Positions 17,703 to 26,442 of a stretch of DNA of 64,000 nt are shown here, piece by piece. The DNA is taken from contig NZ_BQXY01000004.1 of assembly GCF_024341905.1 (NCBI RefSeq), forward strand, positions 277,729-341,728. The letters are read 5' to 3'. The notes under the pieces were generated by a model. The model made no database searches. It saw nothing but the letters and a program-made list of their open reading frames with translations, and had not been told where the DNA came from. Both the position numbers and the translations under genes were made by a program. Every line of letters begins with the position of its first letter. Position 1 is the first letter of the stretch. The DNA comes from Clostridium folliculivorans (lineage in GTDB: Bacteria; Bacillota; Clostridia; Clostridiales; Clostridiaceae).

Positions 17703-18143
17703 GCATCCATTAAATAATACTTCGTAATTAATTTATTATAATAGGCCAATATAAAGATATAGGCTTATGATAATTATTAGTAACGGAGTATTTACTTTTT
17801 AATCATATAGCATTTTTATTTTATTAAATCTAATAAATAAAATATTTATAGAATACATGGATTTTTAAAAAGTAAAACTGTACTGTTCGAACGTAGTGAG
17901 TTTATAGTTTTAGCCATGGAATATGACAAAATCATATTAATTCTTTGCGAAGGCTCATTAAAGCATCGGATGGATAACAACTTAATTAAAATACTGTGTG
18001 TTAACAGCACCTATAAATTAAGTTTTTTAAATAAGTCTAATTTGTTAAAAATATGCCTATATATTTAAGATAGATTTTTAATAATCTTAAGGCTAAATTA
18101 AGATAAGTATGGTAAAATTTTTCTATAAAAGGAGGAGATAACG
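17703..18143. other. Intergenic region containing R4 copy b
   Basis: About 440 bp, AT-rich, between spmB and the ABC exporter operon. It holds R4 copy b at 17946-17994, a TTCGAA-centred stretch at about 17886-17892 and a hairpin AATAGGCCAATATAAAGATATAG / GGCTTATG region near 17740-17770. I see no supported coding sequence. Confidence 0.5.
17946..17994 (+). repeat. R4 repeat, copy b (partial)
   Basis: Shares TGCGAAGGCTCATTAAAGCA and the following CGGATG-GATAACAACTTAAT with R4 copy a (16047-16088). The left arm is degraded, so the long hairpin of copy a is not fully preserved here. Confidence 0.65.
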
Positions 18144-18869
18144 ATGATTGAAATAATGAATGTTTCTAAGAGCTACAACAAGATAAATAATGCTGTAGAA
18201 AGTATAGATATTAAGATAAATGATGGAGAGATCTTTGGATTTTTAGGCCCTAATGGTGCAGGTAAGACCACTACTATAAAAATGATAACGGGAATAATAG
18301 CTCCAAGTAAAGGGGACATAAAGATAAATGGTATAAGCATAACTGATAATCCATTAGAAGCTAAGAAGCATTTCGCTTATGTACCAGATAGTCCAGATAT
18401 GTTTTTGAGACTAAAAGGTATAGAATACCTCAACTTTATGGCGGATGTTTATAATGTTCCAAAGGAGCAGAGAAAGAAAAAAATTGAAGAACTTTCAAAG
18501 AGATTTGAGATGTCTACAGCACTTACTGATCAGATACAATCATATTCTCATGGTATGAGACAAAAGATAGTACTTATGGGAGCTTTAATACATGATCCAG
18601 AAGTGTGGATATTAGATGAACCTCTTACTGGCTTGGACCCAAAATCTGCATATATACTAAAGGAAATGATGAGAGAACACACGAATTCAGGCAAAAGTGT
18701 ATTCTTTTCAACCCATGTACTGGATGTAGCTGAGAAAGTTTGCGATAGAGTAGCTATCATAAATAAAGGAAAAATACTGTTCTGTGGAACTTTAACTGAG
18801 ATGAAGGAGCACTTTAAAACAAATGAGTCCTTAGAGCAGATGTTCTTGGAGATGACTGAAAATGAATAG
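18144..18869 (+). CDS. ABC transporter ATP-binding protein
   Basis: 241-residue ABC ATPase. Walker A G-P-N-G-A-G-K-T-T (about 34-42), a signature motif in the divergent form Y-S-H-G-M-R-Q-K (about 135-142), Walker B W-I-L-D-E-P-L-T-G-L-D-P (about 155-166) and H-loop S-T-H-V are all present. The S-H-G-M-R-Q form is common in DrrA/CcmA-like exporters. AGGAGG lies seven bases before the ATG. The permease gene overlaps its 3' end by eight bases, so the two are translationally coupled. Substrate unknown. Confidence 0.95.
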   Translation: MIEIMNVSKSYNKINNAVESIDIKINDGEIFGFLGPNGAGKTTTIKMITGIIAPSKGDIKINGISITDNPLEAKKHFAYVPDSPDMFLRLKGIEYLNFMADVYNVPKEQRKKKIEELSKRFEMSTALTDQIQSYSHGMRQKIVLMGALIHDPEVWILDEPLTGLDPKSAYILKEMMREHTNSGKSVFFSTHVLDVAEKVCDRVAIINKGKILFCGTLTEMKEHFKTNESLEQMFLEMTENE

Positions 18870-20532
18870 AGTATTATTATTAACAAAAATATTCTTGAAA
18901 ACTGGTTTTGGAAATACAAGAAGAGGAAAAAGAAAAACTAATTCTAAAATAGTAAATGCATTAATTTTATTATTCACAGTACCAATGATTATGTTTGGTA
19001 TTGGAGGAATGACATTTGGTATATTCGAGGTCCTTCATCAGCTTAACCAAGAAGGGCTCCTAATTGGTATGGCATATAATTTAATTTCCATAGTAATATT
19101 TATATTTGGAATAATGTCTGTAATAAGTATTTTTTATTTTTCAAAAGACATAGATTTTGTACTGCCGCTTCCATTTAAGGCGCATGAGATATCTTTGGCT
19201 AAATTTATAACCGTAATAATATATCAATATATGATACAAGTATTTATATTACTTCCTCCAATAGGTATATACGGTTTTAAGACAGGAGCAGGTATAGGAT
19301 TCTATCTAGTTTCTATAATATGTTTTATACTTATGCCTATTTTGCCAGTGACATATTGTTCGCTTATAGCAATGCTTCTTATGAGATTTACAAATCTTGC
19401 GAAACATAAAGATGCTTTTAGAGTTGTAACTGGTCTAATAGCTATATTTATAGCTGTAGGGATAAATATATTTTCAAATACTTTAGGATCAAGGGCGGGT
19501 TCATCTGGGGACGCACAGCAATTTTTAAATAATCTAATTGCAAATAAAAATTCTGCAGTAGCAGGCCTTTCAAACTTTTTTATAACTGCAAAAATAGGTA
19601 CCTATGCTACAATAGCTGAGAGTTCTTCAAAGATGGCTATTAACTTAGTTTTGTTTGTATTAATTAATGCTTTAGCATTAGTTGTGTTTATAGTAATTGC
19701 TGATAAGTTATATCTCAAGGGTGCAGTTGGCAATTCTGAAAGTTTTGGTGGAAGAAAGGAATTAAAGAAAGAAGCGTTGGATAAGAGCACAAAAGAAAAG
19801 TCTCAGCTAATGACTTGGTTCAATAAAGAGCTTTTACTTTTATTTAGAACACCAGCATATCTTTTGAACTGTATCTCTACTATTATAATAATACCTGTTG
19901 CCTTTGCTATGCCTATGATTGCTCAAGGTGGAATAGGGAAGATAAATGAAGCAGCTAAATCAGTACTAGCGGATACACATAGTTTTAATATAATAATTGG
20001 AGTGGCTTTTGCAGTTGTTATTTTCTTTACTGCAACTAACCCTACAGCATCAACTTCTATTTCAAGAGAAGGGGATAATCTTTATATATCAAAGTTTTTG
20101 CCTGTAAGTTTTATGACGCAAATTATGGCTAAAGTATTAACTTCAGTGCTAATAAATAGTCTATTAGTGATTATATTTATGATAGCAGGTATAGTTATTG
20201 GAGTACCAGTTACTTTACTATTATTGATATTTATTCTAGCAATATTAGAGATATTTATGTTCTCAATGCTTGGAATATTGATTGATCTACAGTCGCCAAA
20301 GCTTGTTTGGGATGATGAGCAAAAGGCTGTAAAACAAAATTTGAATCCGTTAAAATGTGTACTTATAGGATTAGTTATAGGTGGAGTTGGAGCTGTAGCA
20401 ACTATATTTATAGGTGCCAATTATTTAATATCATATTTCGGTTTGGCATTAATAACTTTGGTATTAAATATAGTATTATATAAAATACTAAGTACTGTAG
20501 GTGTTAAAATGTTTAGCAACCTAACAGATTAA
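18862..20532 (+). CDS. ABC exporter permease (large, unknown substrate)
   Basis: 556-residue integral membrane protein with about 12 hydrophobic segments in two halves separated by a charged loop (about residues 290-320: G-G-R-K-E-L-K-K-E-A-L-D-K). It is the membrane partner of the ATPase whose gene it overlaps by eight bases. The length and topology fit the putative ABC exporter permeases of Firmicutes that pair with a single CcmA-type ATPase. There is no immunity, peptide precursor or regulator gene beside it to reveal the substrate. The first residues (N-R-V-L-L-L-T-K-I-F-L-K-T) fit an amphipathic entry helix. Confidence 0.85.
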   Translation: MNRVLLLTKIFLKTGFGNTRRGKRKTNSKIVNALILLFTVPMIMFGIGGMTFGIFEVLHQLNQEGLLIGMAYNLISIVIFIFGIMSVISIFYFSKDIDFVLPLPFKAHEISLAKFITVIIYQYMIQVFILLPPIGIYGFKTGAGIGFYLVSIICFILMPILPVTYCSLIAMLLMRFTNLAKHKDAFRVVTGLIAIFIAVGINIFSNTLGSRAGSSGDAQQFLNNLIANKNSAVAGLSNFFITAKIGTYATIAESSSKMAINLVLFVLINALALVVFIVIADKLYLKGAVGNSESFGGRKELKKEALDKSTKEKSQLMTWFNKELLLLFRTPAYLLNCISTIIIIPVAFAMPMIAQGGIGKINEAAKSVLADTHSFNIIIGVAFAVVIFFTATNPTASTSISREGDNLYISKFLPVSFMTQIMAKVLTSVLINSLLVIIFMIAGIVIGVPVTLLLLIFILAILEIFMFSMLGILIDLQSPKLVWDDEQKAVKQNLNPLKCVLIGLVIGGVGAVATIFIGANYLISYFGLALITLVLNIVLYKILSTVGVKMFSNLTD

Positions 20533-20633
20533 AAATATATTTGTTAAATGTTTGTTAAGAATATAAAAATGATGAAACTTTTAGTACCTTTTCTACGTCT
20601 ATATATATGTAAAGAGTTTCTATATTAAATCTT

Positions 20634-20710
20634 AAATTTATACTTGTTCAAAAATCATGTACCTATGACTTTTAGTATTCATAAATTAATAGTTGAGCTA
20701 GGAACTTTAT
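20634..20710 (+). repeat. R3 repeat, copy a
   Basis: Core ATTAATAGTTGAGCTAGGAAC (20685-20705), preceded by a loose hairpin whose arms are AAATTTATAC-like and CATAAATT. The ACTTGTTCAAAAATC segment (about 20642-20656) also occurs in the minus-strand copy at 53911-53990. It lies between the ABC exporter and a small membrane-protein gene. Confidence 0.7.
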
Positions 20711-20768
20711 ACAAGGAAAGTTAGATGTTTTAGTCTTGCAGTTTATAGAGATCTAGGGGAGTGTGTTT

Positions 20769-20981
20769 ATGGAAAGGAAATTAAAAGAACTTTTATCAGT
20801 TACAGATGATGATATAAGATATTTGGCATATGGCATAGGAGCGGGTACTACTGTTGGACTGATGCTGGGTTTCTTTATAAGCAATCCTCCTCTAGGATTC
20901 TCTTTAGGGGGAGTGCTTGGTATCATTGTCTCTGGAATATATTCTATATACAAAAAACTTGTTAAAATTAAAAAAGATTGA
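20769..20981 (+). CDS. Small two-helix membrane protein
   Basis: 70-residue protein. ATG 20769 follows AGGGGA; an in-frame GTG at 20763 is less well placed. A charged N-terminus (residues 1-18) is followed by two hydrophobic segments (about 19-36 with G-x-G-A-G-T-T-V-G and 40-58) rich in Gly, then a basic tail K-K-L-V-K-I-K-K-D. The Gly-rich helical pair resembles small TMEM/DUF-type membrane proteins, but I cannot name a family. A bidirectional terminator lies 16 bases after its stop. Confidence 0.6.
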   Translation: MERKLKELLSVTDDDIRYLAYGIGAGTTVGLMLGFFISNPPLGFSLGGVLGIIVSGIYSIYKKLVKIKKD

Positions 20982-20996
20982 CTGCTAACCAAGTTA

Positions 20997-21040
20997 AAAA
21001 AGGATGCTAGAAGTGAAATTTATTTCTAGTATCCTTTTCT
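20997..21040. terminator. Bidirectional terminator
   Basis: Stem AAAAGGATGCTAGAA paired with TTCTAGTATCCTTTT (one wobble), flanked by an A-run and T-rich DNA. It separates the small membrane gene from the convergent MATE gene. Confidence 0.85.
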
Positions 21041-21046
21041 ATTAAA

Positions 21047-22399
21047 TTAATTAAAAACTGATAATTCACTAAAATGTCTTCGAAATAATATGAATATTAT
21101 TGAGCCATCAAATACCCATTGTATACCTGTAATTAGCCAAGCGTACATAACAGGCAGTTTAAAGATGTAAATTGCTATAAACATTAGAGGAAGCCTAATA
21201 ACCCAGCTTGAGAACATAGATACTTTAAAAGGTGTCTTAGTATCGCCAGAACCTTTTAATATTCCTCCTGCAACCATAGATAAAGCCATAAAGGGCTGTT
21301 CTATTGATGCTAGCATGAGGCAGATAATAGCCTCGTTTATAACAAGCTTTTCACTTGAAGCTATAAATAGAGATACCAAAAATCTTGGAATAACTAAAAA
21401 TAATAAAGAGCAGATCAACATAATAAGCGTAGCTAAGAATATGGAACAATAGGCATATTCTTTGGCTTTTTTATAGTCTTTTTCACCAATTTTTTTCCCA
21501 ACCAATGATGTTGCTGCGACAGCAAACCCCCATCCTGGCATAAAAGATATTGATTCTATAGAGGTCGTTATTTGATTAGATGCGAAAGCAAAGCTTCCTA
21601 AGGCAACTATAAAGAAATTGCTTAAAAGTCTGCTTATACTAAAAGCACCTTCTTGAAGTGCAGATGGAATGGATAAAGTCATAAGACTTTTAAACATTGA
21701 AAAATTTAATTGCTTTATATATTTAAGTCTAACTTTTATTGCAGAGTATCTGTACATATAAAATAGTATGAATATAAAACCTATAATTTGTGCAGAAGTA
21801 GTTGCAATTGCGGCACCCATAATTCCCATAGGGTGCACGCCAAACTTACCAAATATTAAAATATAATCTAAAGATATATTTATTATATTTATTATAATTG
21901 AAGCTATTAATGGTATTTTCGTGTTTCCAGAGCCTCTTAAGGAAGCATTGAGGCTATTCATAAACATATTAAAGGTAATACCTATAGAGGCGACTTTCAT
22001 ATAAGGAGTCCCTAGATGTATGATGTTTTCTTCGGCACCTACTATTTTAAACAACAATGAGGAACTAAAGAAAAGAAAAGCAAAAACACATATTGATATT
22101 ATTATTGAAGTTAAAAAACCTAAAGTTGCGTATTCCTCCGCCATGTCAAGTTTTTTAGCACCTATTTTTCTTGAAACTAAAGAAGATATACCTATTGAGA
22201 TTCCATTGGCTACAAGTATGTTAGAAAAGGTATATATTATTTCGCTGCCAAGCCCTACGCTACTTACAGCTAAATTACCACCATATTTTCCTACCATCAT
22301 GGTATCAAATACACCAATCATCATGTATAAAATCATTTCCCCCACTGCAGGCAAGGCTATATTCAATACATCTATAATAGTACTTTTATATATTTTCAT
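21047..22399 (-). CDS. MATE-family efflux transporter (second)
   Basis: 450-residue MATE transporter with about 12 transmembrane helices. The first helix motif A-L-P-A-V-G-E-M-I-L-Y-M-M-I-G-V-F-D-T-M-M-V-G and the repeat-half motif I-P-S-A-L-Q-E-G-A-F are typical. It is not a recent copy of the other MATE gene at 14657; motifs differ at most positions. It has no adjacent regulator. AGGAGAACTACATG gives a ribosome site seven bases before the ATG. Substrate unknown; Na+/H+ coupled export of a cationic compound is the family role. Confidence 0.93.
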   Translation of the reverse strand: MKIYKSTIIDVLNIALPAVGEMILYMMIGVFDTMMVGKYGGNLAVSSVGLGSEIIYTFSNILVANGISIGISSLVSRKIGAKKLDMAEEYATLGFLTSIIISICVFAFLFFSSSLLFKIVGAEENIIHLGTPYMKVASIGITFNMFMNSLNASLRGSGNTKIPLIASIIINIINISLDYILIFGKFGVHPMGIMGAAIATTSAQIIGFIFILFYMYRYSAIKVRLKYIKQLNFSMFKSLMTLSIPSALQEGAFSISRLLSNFFIVALGSFAFASNQITTSIESISFMPGWGFAVAATSLVGKKIGEKDYKKAKEYAYCSIFLATLIMLICSLLFLVIPRFLVSLFIASSEKLVINEAIICLMLASIEQPFMALSMVAGGILKGSGDTKTPFKVSMFSSWVIRLPLMFIAIYIFKLPVMYAWLITGIQWVFDGSIIFILFRRHFSELSVFN

Positions 22400-22403
22400 G
22401 TAG

Positions 22404-22856
22404 TTCTCCTATCGTAAAAAATCATAATAATTATATCACAGTGCTGATATATAAGTGCCACAACTAAATCTAGTTTATATTTAATATTATTGTAGAAATT
22501 TATTCCTTGATATTTAACAATATTAAGTATAGAGAAAGTGGTTCTAGCTTTAAATTATAGCACTCTAATTTATGTAAGTTAGTGTAACATGTAACATATA
22601 TTTACATGTAGTTAAAAAATTAATATAATTGTATTGATTTAGTTACCGCAAAGGATGTGTATTTCAAGCTTATTTATATAATTTTTTTGTTTTAAGATAA
22701 GAACTTATTCCCTATTTTTTTGAACTTTTTGTTGCATCATCATAAATCATGCAGGGGAGATATGGGAATATAAATAATATCTGGCCTCATGTCTTTAAGT
22801 TAAAAACTGTAACGATATCAAATTAAGATTGTAAGAAAGGTAGGCGAATAAAGTAT
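22404..22856. other. Divergent intergenic region with a dyad
   Basis: About 450 bp between the MATE gene and a LytTR regulator gene, no supported gene. It contains the dyad ACATGTAA-N7-TTACATGT at 22587-22609, which is a candidate operator. I could not find a pair of direct repeats of the kind bound by AgrA-like LytTR proteins. Confidence 0.5.
22587..22609. promoter_or_regulatory. Candidate operator (dyad)
   Basis: Perfect 8-bp inverted repeat ACATGTAA (22587-22594) / TTACATGT (22602-22609) with a 7-base spacer, about 250 bp upstream of the LytTR gene and 190 bp upstream of the divergent MATE gene. Which protein binds it is unknown. Confidence 0.4.
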
Positions 22857-23597
22857 ATGAATATAATATTATGCGAAGATGATGAAAAGCAAAGAATAGA
22901 TATATTGAGGGATATTGATTGTATAATAAAAGAAAATCATCTTGAGATGAATGTTTATATGTCTACTGATAATCCTTATGATGTTTTAAAGGTTGCTGAT
23001 GAAAGTTTAGAAGTTAAGTTATATGTATTAGATGTAGACCTTAATTCTGACATAAACGGAATAGAATTGGCTGATAAAATAAGGAATAAGGATCCGCAAT
23101 CTTTCTTAATATTTATTACGAGTCATTCGGAACTTGCCTACTTAACCTTTAAATATAAGGTAGAAGCATTTGATTATATAATTAAAGATTCAAGGGAAAA
23201 TCAATTTAAGGAATTAAGTGAGGCTCTAATAAAGATACAAAAAGAATCTCTCAATGGAGATGAAAATAAAAAGTTTTTTATAATAAGAGATGGACGATCT
23301 GTAACAAAGATTGAATTCAAAGATATATTATTCTTTGAAACTACAACAATTAAAAATAAACTTAAAGTTAATTGCATTAATAGATGTAAAGAATTTTATA
23401 GTAAGTTAAAAGATGTAGAGGAATGTTTAGATGAAAGATTTATTAAGTGCCATAAATCTTTCATTGTGAATATAGATAACATTGAGTTAGTAAATAAAAG
23501 AGAAAAGCTCATATATATGAAAGATGGACAAACGTGCTATTTATCAAAAACTTATACAAAAGAGTTATTAGAAAAATTGAAATATGAAAAATTATAA
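22857..23597 (+). CDS. AgrA/ComE-type LytTR response regulator
   Basis: 246-residue response regulator. The receiver domain begins M-N-I-I-L-C-E-D-D-E (acidic E7, D8, D9), has the phosphoacceptor Asp in L-Y-V-L-D-V-D-L-N (about residue 60) and a switch Lys in Y-I-I-K-D. The C-terminal LytTR domain (about 140-243) contains F-I-K-C-H-K-S-F-I-V-N. This is the AgrA/ComE-like subgroup, normally coupled to a peptide-sensing kinase of the AgrC/ComD type. No kinase gene is present here. A GGTAGGCG site precedes the ATG. Two small membrane-protein genes follow on the same strand. Confidence 0.9.
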   Translation: MNIILCEDDEKQRIDILRDIDCIIKENHLEMNVYMSTDNPYDVLKVADESLEVKLYVLDVDLNSDINGIELADKIRNKDPQSFLIFITSHSELAYLTFKYKVEAFDYIIKDSRENQFKELSEALIKIQKESLNGDENKKFFIIRDGRSVTKIEFKDILFFETTTIKNKLKVNCINRCKEFYSKLKDVEECLDERFIKCHKSFIVNIDNIELVNKREKLIYMKDGQTCYLSKTYTKELLEKLKYEKL

Positions 23598-23739
23598 GTT
23601 TAACCATATCTAGTTACAACTCATTTAGAAGTAAAATTAGCTGTTTCAGTATATATAGATATCAATAGTGATATTAAATGATAATATTAAATTGTTATTC
23701 TTATGGAATAGGGAAAATTCAATATTTAAGAGGTGTCAT

Positions 23740-24024
23740 ATGGAAGTACTGAGTATGTGGTTTAAGTTGTTGATTACAATAATCATTTCAACAGTTATTT
23801 TTTCTATAATATTTTTCGCATTAAATAAGAGCATGTTGAAGTTGTTTGTTCCTATTCAAAACTTCACTAGCAAACTGAAAAGAAATAGAATATACAGTGG
23901 GATTATTTTTATAGGTACTTTTATAATACTAAGCACAACATATGATAATTACAATCTCGGTTATATTAGTTATGGAGTATTATTTGGACTAGTAAATGTA
24001 TTGATAGGTATTTGTTTTTTCTGA
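23740..24024 (+). CDS. Small membrane protein downstream of LytTR regulator
   Basis: 94-residue protein with three hydrophobic segments (about residues 7-29, 52-66, 74-93) and a central basic loop (S-K-L-K-R-N-R). ATG 23740 follows AAGAGGTG; an in-frame ATG 72 bases upstream lacks a site and would add 24 non-hydrophobic residues. I do not recognise the family. It lies between an AgrA-like regulator and a 29-codon hydrophobic peptide, so it may be a processing, export or sensing partner. That link is an inference from position only. Confidence 0.6.
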   Translation: MEVLSMWFKLLITIIISTVIFSIIFFALNKSMLKLFVPIQNFTSKLKRNRIYSGIIFIGTFIILSTTYDNYNLGYISYGVLFGLVNVLIGICFF

Positions 24025-24166
24025 ATAGATAGATGATTCCACCATTAGAAGTTGATTTATATTTGTTCCCAAACCTCAGATTTTTTGTGATTTTCACTGT
24101 ATGGATAACTTAATACTTCTAAATAGTTATTTGAGCAAATTTTTGTGTTGAAAAATGGAGGTAAAA

Positions 24167-24256
24167 ATGTCTAGCCTTAAAGCTTTAATCACTGTATCGC
24201 TCAATGTTTTAGTCACTTTTGTGATAGTTGCTTATTATTATTTTATAATTTATTAG
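24167..24256 (+). CDS. 29-residue hydrophobic peptide (candidate)
   Basis: Short frame of 29 codons with ATG 24167 seven bases after a very good GGAGGT ribosome site. The peptide starts M-S-S-L-K-A-L-I-T-V-S, is almost entirely hydrophobic (L-N-V-L-V-T-F-V-I-V-A) and ends Y-Y-Y-F-I-I-Y, so it should be a single membrane-spanning peptide. It has no Cys or other cyclisation residue and is not AgrD-like. It follows the LytTR regulator and a 94-residue membrane protein and is closed by a terminator at 24312. It could be a regulatory membrane peptide, a toxin of a type I module, or chance. Confidence 0.5.
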   Translation: MSSLKALITVSLNVLVTFVIVAYYYFIIY

Positions 24257-24311
24257 TGTAGAAAAAAACATTAAGAATTCAATAAAAGATCTATAGTGCC
24301 CAACTAAAAGA

Positions 24312-24344
24312 AACTCGTAGGTATATAACTTACGAGGCTTTTTT
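24312..24344 (+). terminator. Intrinsic terminator
   Basis: Stem CTCGTAGGTAT / ATAACTTACGAG-type pairing (core CTCGTA/TACGAG) followed by GCTTTTTT. It closes the LytTR / membrane-protein / peptide group. Confidence 0.8.
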
Positions 24345-24499
24345 GCTATACAAGAAAAATACAAGAAAATTAATCTTATAAAAAAACTAAAAAGTTATTA
24401 AGAAAATATAAGATTTAAATTGATATATATACGAATTTTGTTAAATATTATCCTTATATGCTATAATTATAATTATATAATATAAAGAAGGTGGAGCAT

Positions 24500-24940
24500 A
24501 TGGCAGGGGATATATACTATGTGATCAGTGAAAGAGTAATTCCAGAAATATTTTTAAAGGTTTTAAAAGTAAATGAACTTTTATATACTGGGGAAGTAAA
24601 AGATATTACTGAAGGTATAAGGCAAGTTGGAATAAGTAGAAGTGCTTACTATAAGTATAAAGATCATGTGTTTCCGATGAGTGAAAGTATCAATTCAAAA
24701 AAGATAACTCTTGCAGTTAGCATGAGTCACGAAGCTGGAATATTATCAAAGGTTTTAGATAAGATAGCAGAGATGAAGGGAAATGTCCTTACTATAAATC
24801 AAGACATACCAATGAATATGATTGCTATTGCTACCATAACTGTTGACATATCTGGACTTGAGATTGATGTAAAAGCACTAATAAAGCAAATAGATTGTTT
24901 AAAAGGAGTTATTAAGGTAAAACTATTTGCTATGGAATAA
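24500..24940 (+). CDS. ACT domain protein, PheB / UPF0735 family
   Basis: 146-residue protein of the UPF0735 (PheB-like) family. Residues 1-60 carry the family opening (Y-Y-V-I-S-E-R-V-I-P-E-I-F-L-K-V, then V-G-I-S-R-S-A-Y-Y-K-Y-K-D-H-V-F, a helix-turn-helix-like segment). Residues about 70-146 form an ACT domain (I-T-L-A-V-S-M-S-H-E-A-G-I-L-S-K-V-L). ACT domains bind amino acids, and the N-terminal part suggests DNA binding, but the role of the family is not settled. ATG 24500 is preferred; a GTG at 24491 overlaps the GGTGGAG site. No aromatic amino acid genes lie nearby. Confidence 0.85.
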   Translation: MAGDIYYVISERVIPEIFLKVLKVNELLYTGEVKDITEGIRQVGISRSAYYKYKDHVFPMSESINSKKITLAVSMSHEAGILSKVLDKIAEMKGNVLTINQDIPMNMIAIATITVDISGLEIDVKALIKQIDCLKGVIKVKLFAME

Positions 24941-24976
24941 TTTATGATATAATTACAATAAATATAAGATTATCAG

Positions 24977-25039
24977 TTAACTTTAAATATTCAGAAATTT
25001 TAGTTGGAATACTGATTGGGTACTTATACCTAAAGTTAA
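24977..25039 (+). promoter_or_regulatory. Inverted repeat in the pepP leader
   Basis: TTAACTTTA (24977-24985) and TAAAGTTAA (25031-25039) are perfect 9-base inverted repeats enclosing about 45 bases. The right arm ends 10 bases before the GAGGAG ribosome site of the peptidase gene, so it may form a 5'-leader stem. Confidence 0.35.
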
Positions 25040-25059
25040 TTGCAAGAGGAGTGATTTGG

Positions 25060-26304
25060 TTGAAGAGAGATATTTTTATAAATAATAGAAAGAGAATTTT
25101 TGATAAACTTGAAGATGGAGCAATGGTTGTACTTTTAGCTGGAGAAGCACTTAAAAAAACAGCGGATGAGCTATATCCATTTACTCCAAATAGAAATTTC
25201 TATTATATTACTGGAATAAATGAAGAAAAACATAAGGTAGTGCTTTTCAAATCAAATGGAGTTGAAGAGGAAATTTTATTTATACAAAAACCAGACCCAG
25301 TTAAAGAAAAGTGGGTTGGTAAGACTGTAAGAGAAGCTGAAGCAATCGAGCTGTCAGGAATTGAAACGGTTTTATATTTAGAAGATTTTAATAGCACTAT
25401 AAATCAAAAATTATCTTCAGGTAAGGTAAAAGCTTTGTATTTAGACTTAGAAAGAAGAAGCTTTGAAGAGAGAATTACCTTATTAGAAGAGTTTGTTCAG
25501 GATATATCAAAAAGATATCCTTATATAAATATAAAAAATGCATATGGATTAATTTCAGAGCTTAGAACTATAAAGGCTCCTGAAGAAATACAAGAAATGA
25601 AAAAAGCCATCGATATAACTATTGAAGGTGTAAACTCATTAATGAAAAATGCAAAGTCAGGGTTAAAAGAATATGAACTTGAAGCATATTTTGACTTTCA
25701 TTTAAAGAAAAATGGTGTTAAGGATTTTGCATTTAAAACAATAGCAGCTGCAGGAAAAAACGCAACAATTCTGCACTATGTTGAAAACAACAGTACCATA
25801 AAGGAAGATGATCTTATATTATTTGACTTAGGGGCTCAATATAATTATTACAATGCAGATATTACTAGAACTTTTCCTATAAGCGGAAGATTTACTGATA
25901 GACAAAAGGAAGTATATGAAGCTGTACTTAGAGTTAATGAAGCTATTATAGAAACCTTGAAACCAGGAGTTAATTTCCGGGAAATAAATGATAAGGCTAC
26001 TGACTTAATAGCAGAAGAATGTATTAAGTTAGGACTTATAAAGGATAAGAAAGATGTTAGAAACTACTATTGGCATAGTATAGGTCATGGACTAGGACTA
26101 GATACACATGATGTTGGTGAGAGAAATGTAGACTTAAGACCTGGTATGGTATATACGGTAGAACCAGGAATATATATAGAAGAGGAAGGCATTGGGGTAA
26201 GAATAGAAGATGATGTCCTTATAACAGAAGCTGGCAATGAAGTACTTACAAAGGACATGATAAAATCTGTTGAAGACATTGAAAACTTTATGTGTAACAG
26301 ATAA
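25060..26304 (+). CDS. pepP: Xaa-Pro aminopeptidase (M24B)
   Basis: 414-residue metallopeptidase that removes an N-terminal residue preceding proline. An N-terminal AMP_N (creatinase-type) domain (about 1-130, with Y-P-F-T-P-N-R-N-F-Y-Y-I-T-G) is followed by the pita-bread catalytic domain (about 180-410). Metal ligands are visible in D-L-G-A-Q-Y...N-A-D-I-T-R-T-F, G-H-G-L-G-L-D-T-H-D, V-E-P-G-I-Y and R-I-E-D-D-V. TTG 25060 is the likely start, nine bases after AGAGGAG; the GTG at 25051 overlaps that site. Monocistronic. Confidence 0.94.
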   Translation: MKRDIFINNRKRIFDKLEDGAMVVLLAGEALKKTADELYPFTPNRNFYYITGINEEKHKVVLFKSNGVEEEILFIQKPDPVKEKWVGKTVREAEAIELSGIETVLYLEDFNSTINQKLSSGKVKALYLDLERRSFEERITLLEEFVQDISKRYPYINIKNAYGLISELRTIKAPEEIQEMKKAIDITIEGVNSLMKNAKSGLKEYELEAYFDFHLKKNGVKDFAFKTIAAAGKNATILHYVENNSTIKEDDLILFDLGAQYNYYNADITRTFPISGRFTDRQKEVYEAVLRVNEAIIETLKPGVNFREINDKATDLIAEECIKLGLIKDKKDVRNYYWHSIGHGLGLDTHDVGERNVDLRPGMVYTVEPGIYIEEEGIGVRIEDDVLITEAGNEVLTKDMIKSVEDIENFMCNR

Positions 26305-26442
26305 GTTTTAGAATATATAAAGATTGGGTATGGATTAAAAGATCTATAGCACAAGTAAATAATATATGCAGACAGATAAATTGCAGCTAAGTAGTTTTAA
26401 ATATATAAAACTTTTAGCTGCTTGCTTATAGGAGGAAATTTT

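Noticed and set aside
24167..24256. AgrD-type autoinducing peptide precursor
   Set aside because: The 29-residue frame has no Cys or Ser-containing ring motif and no charged C-terminal recognition tail, and no AgrB protease is seen.
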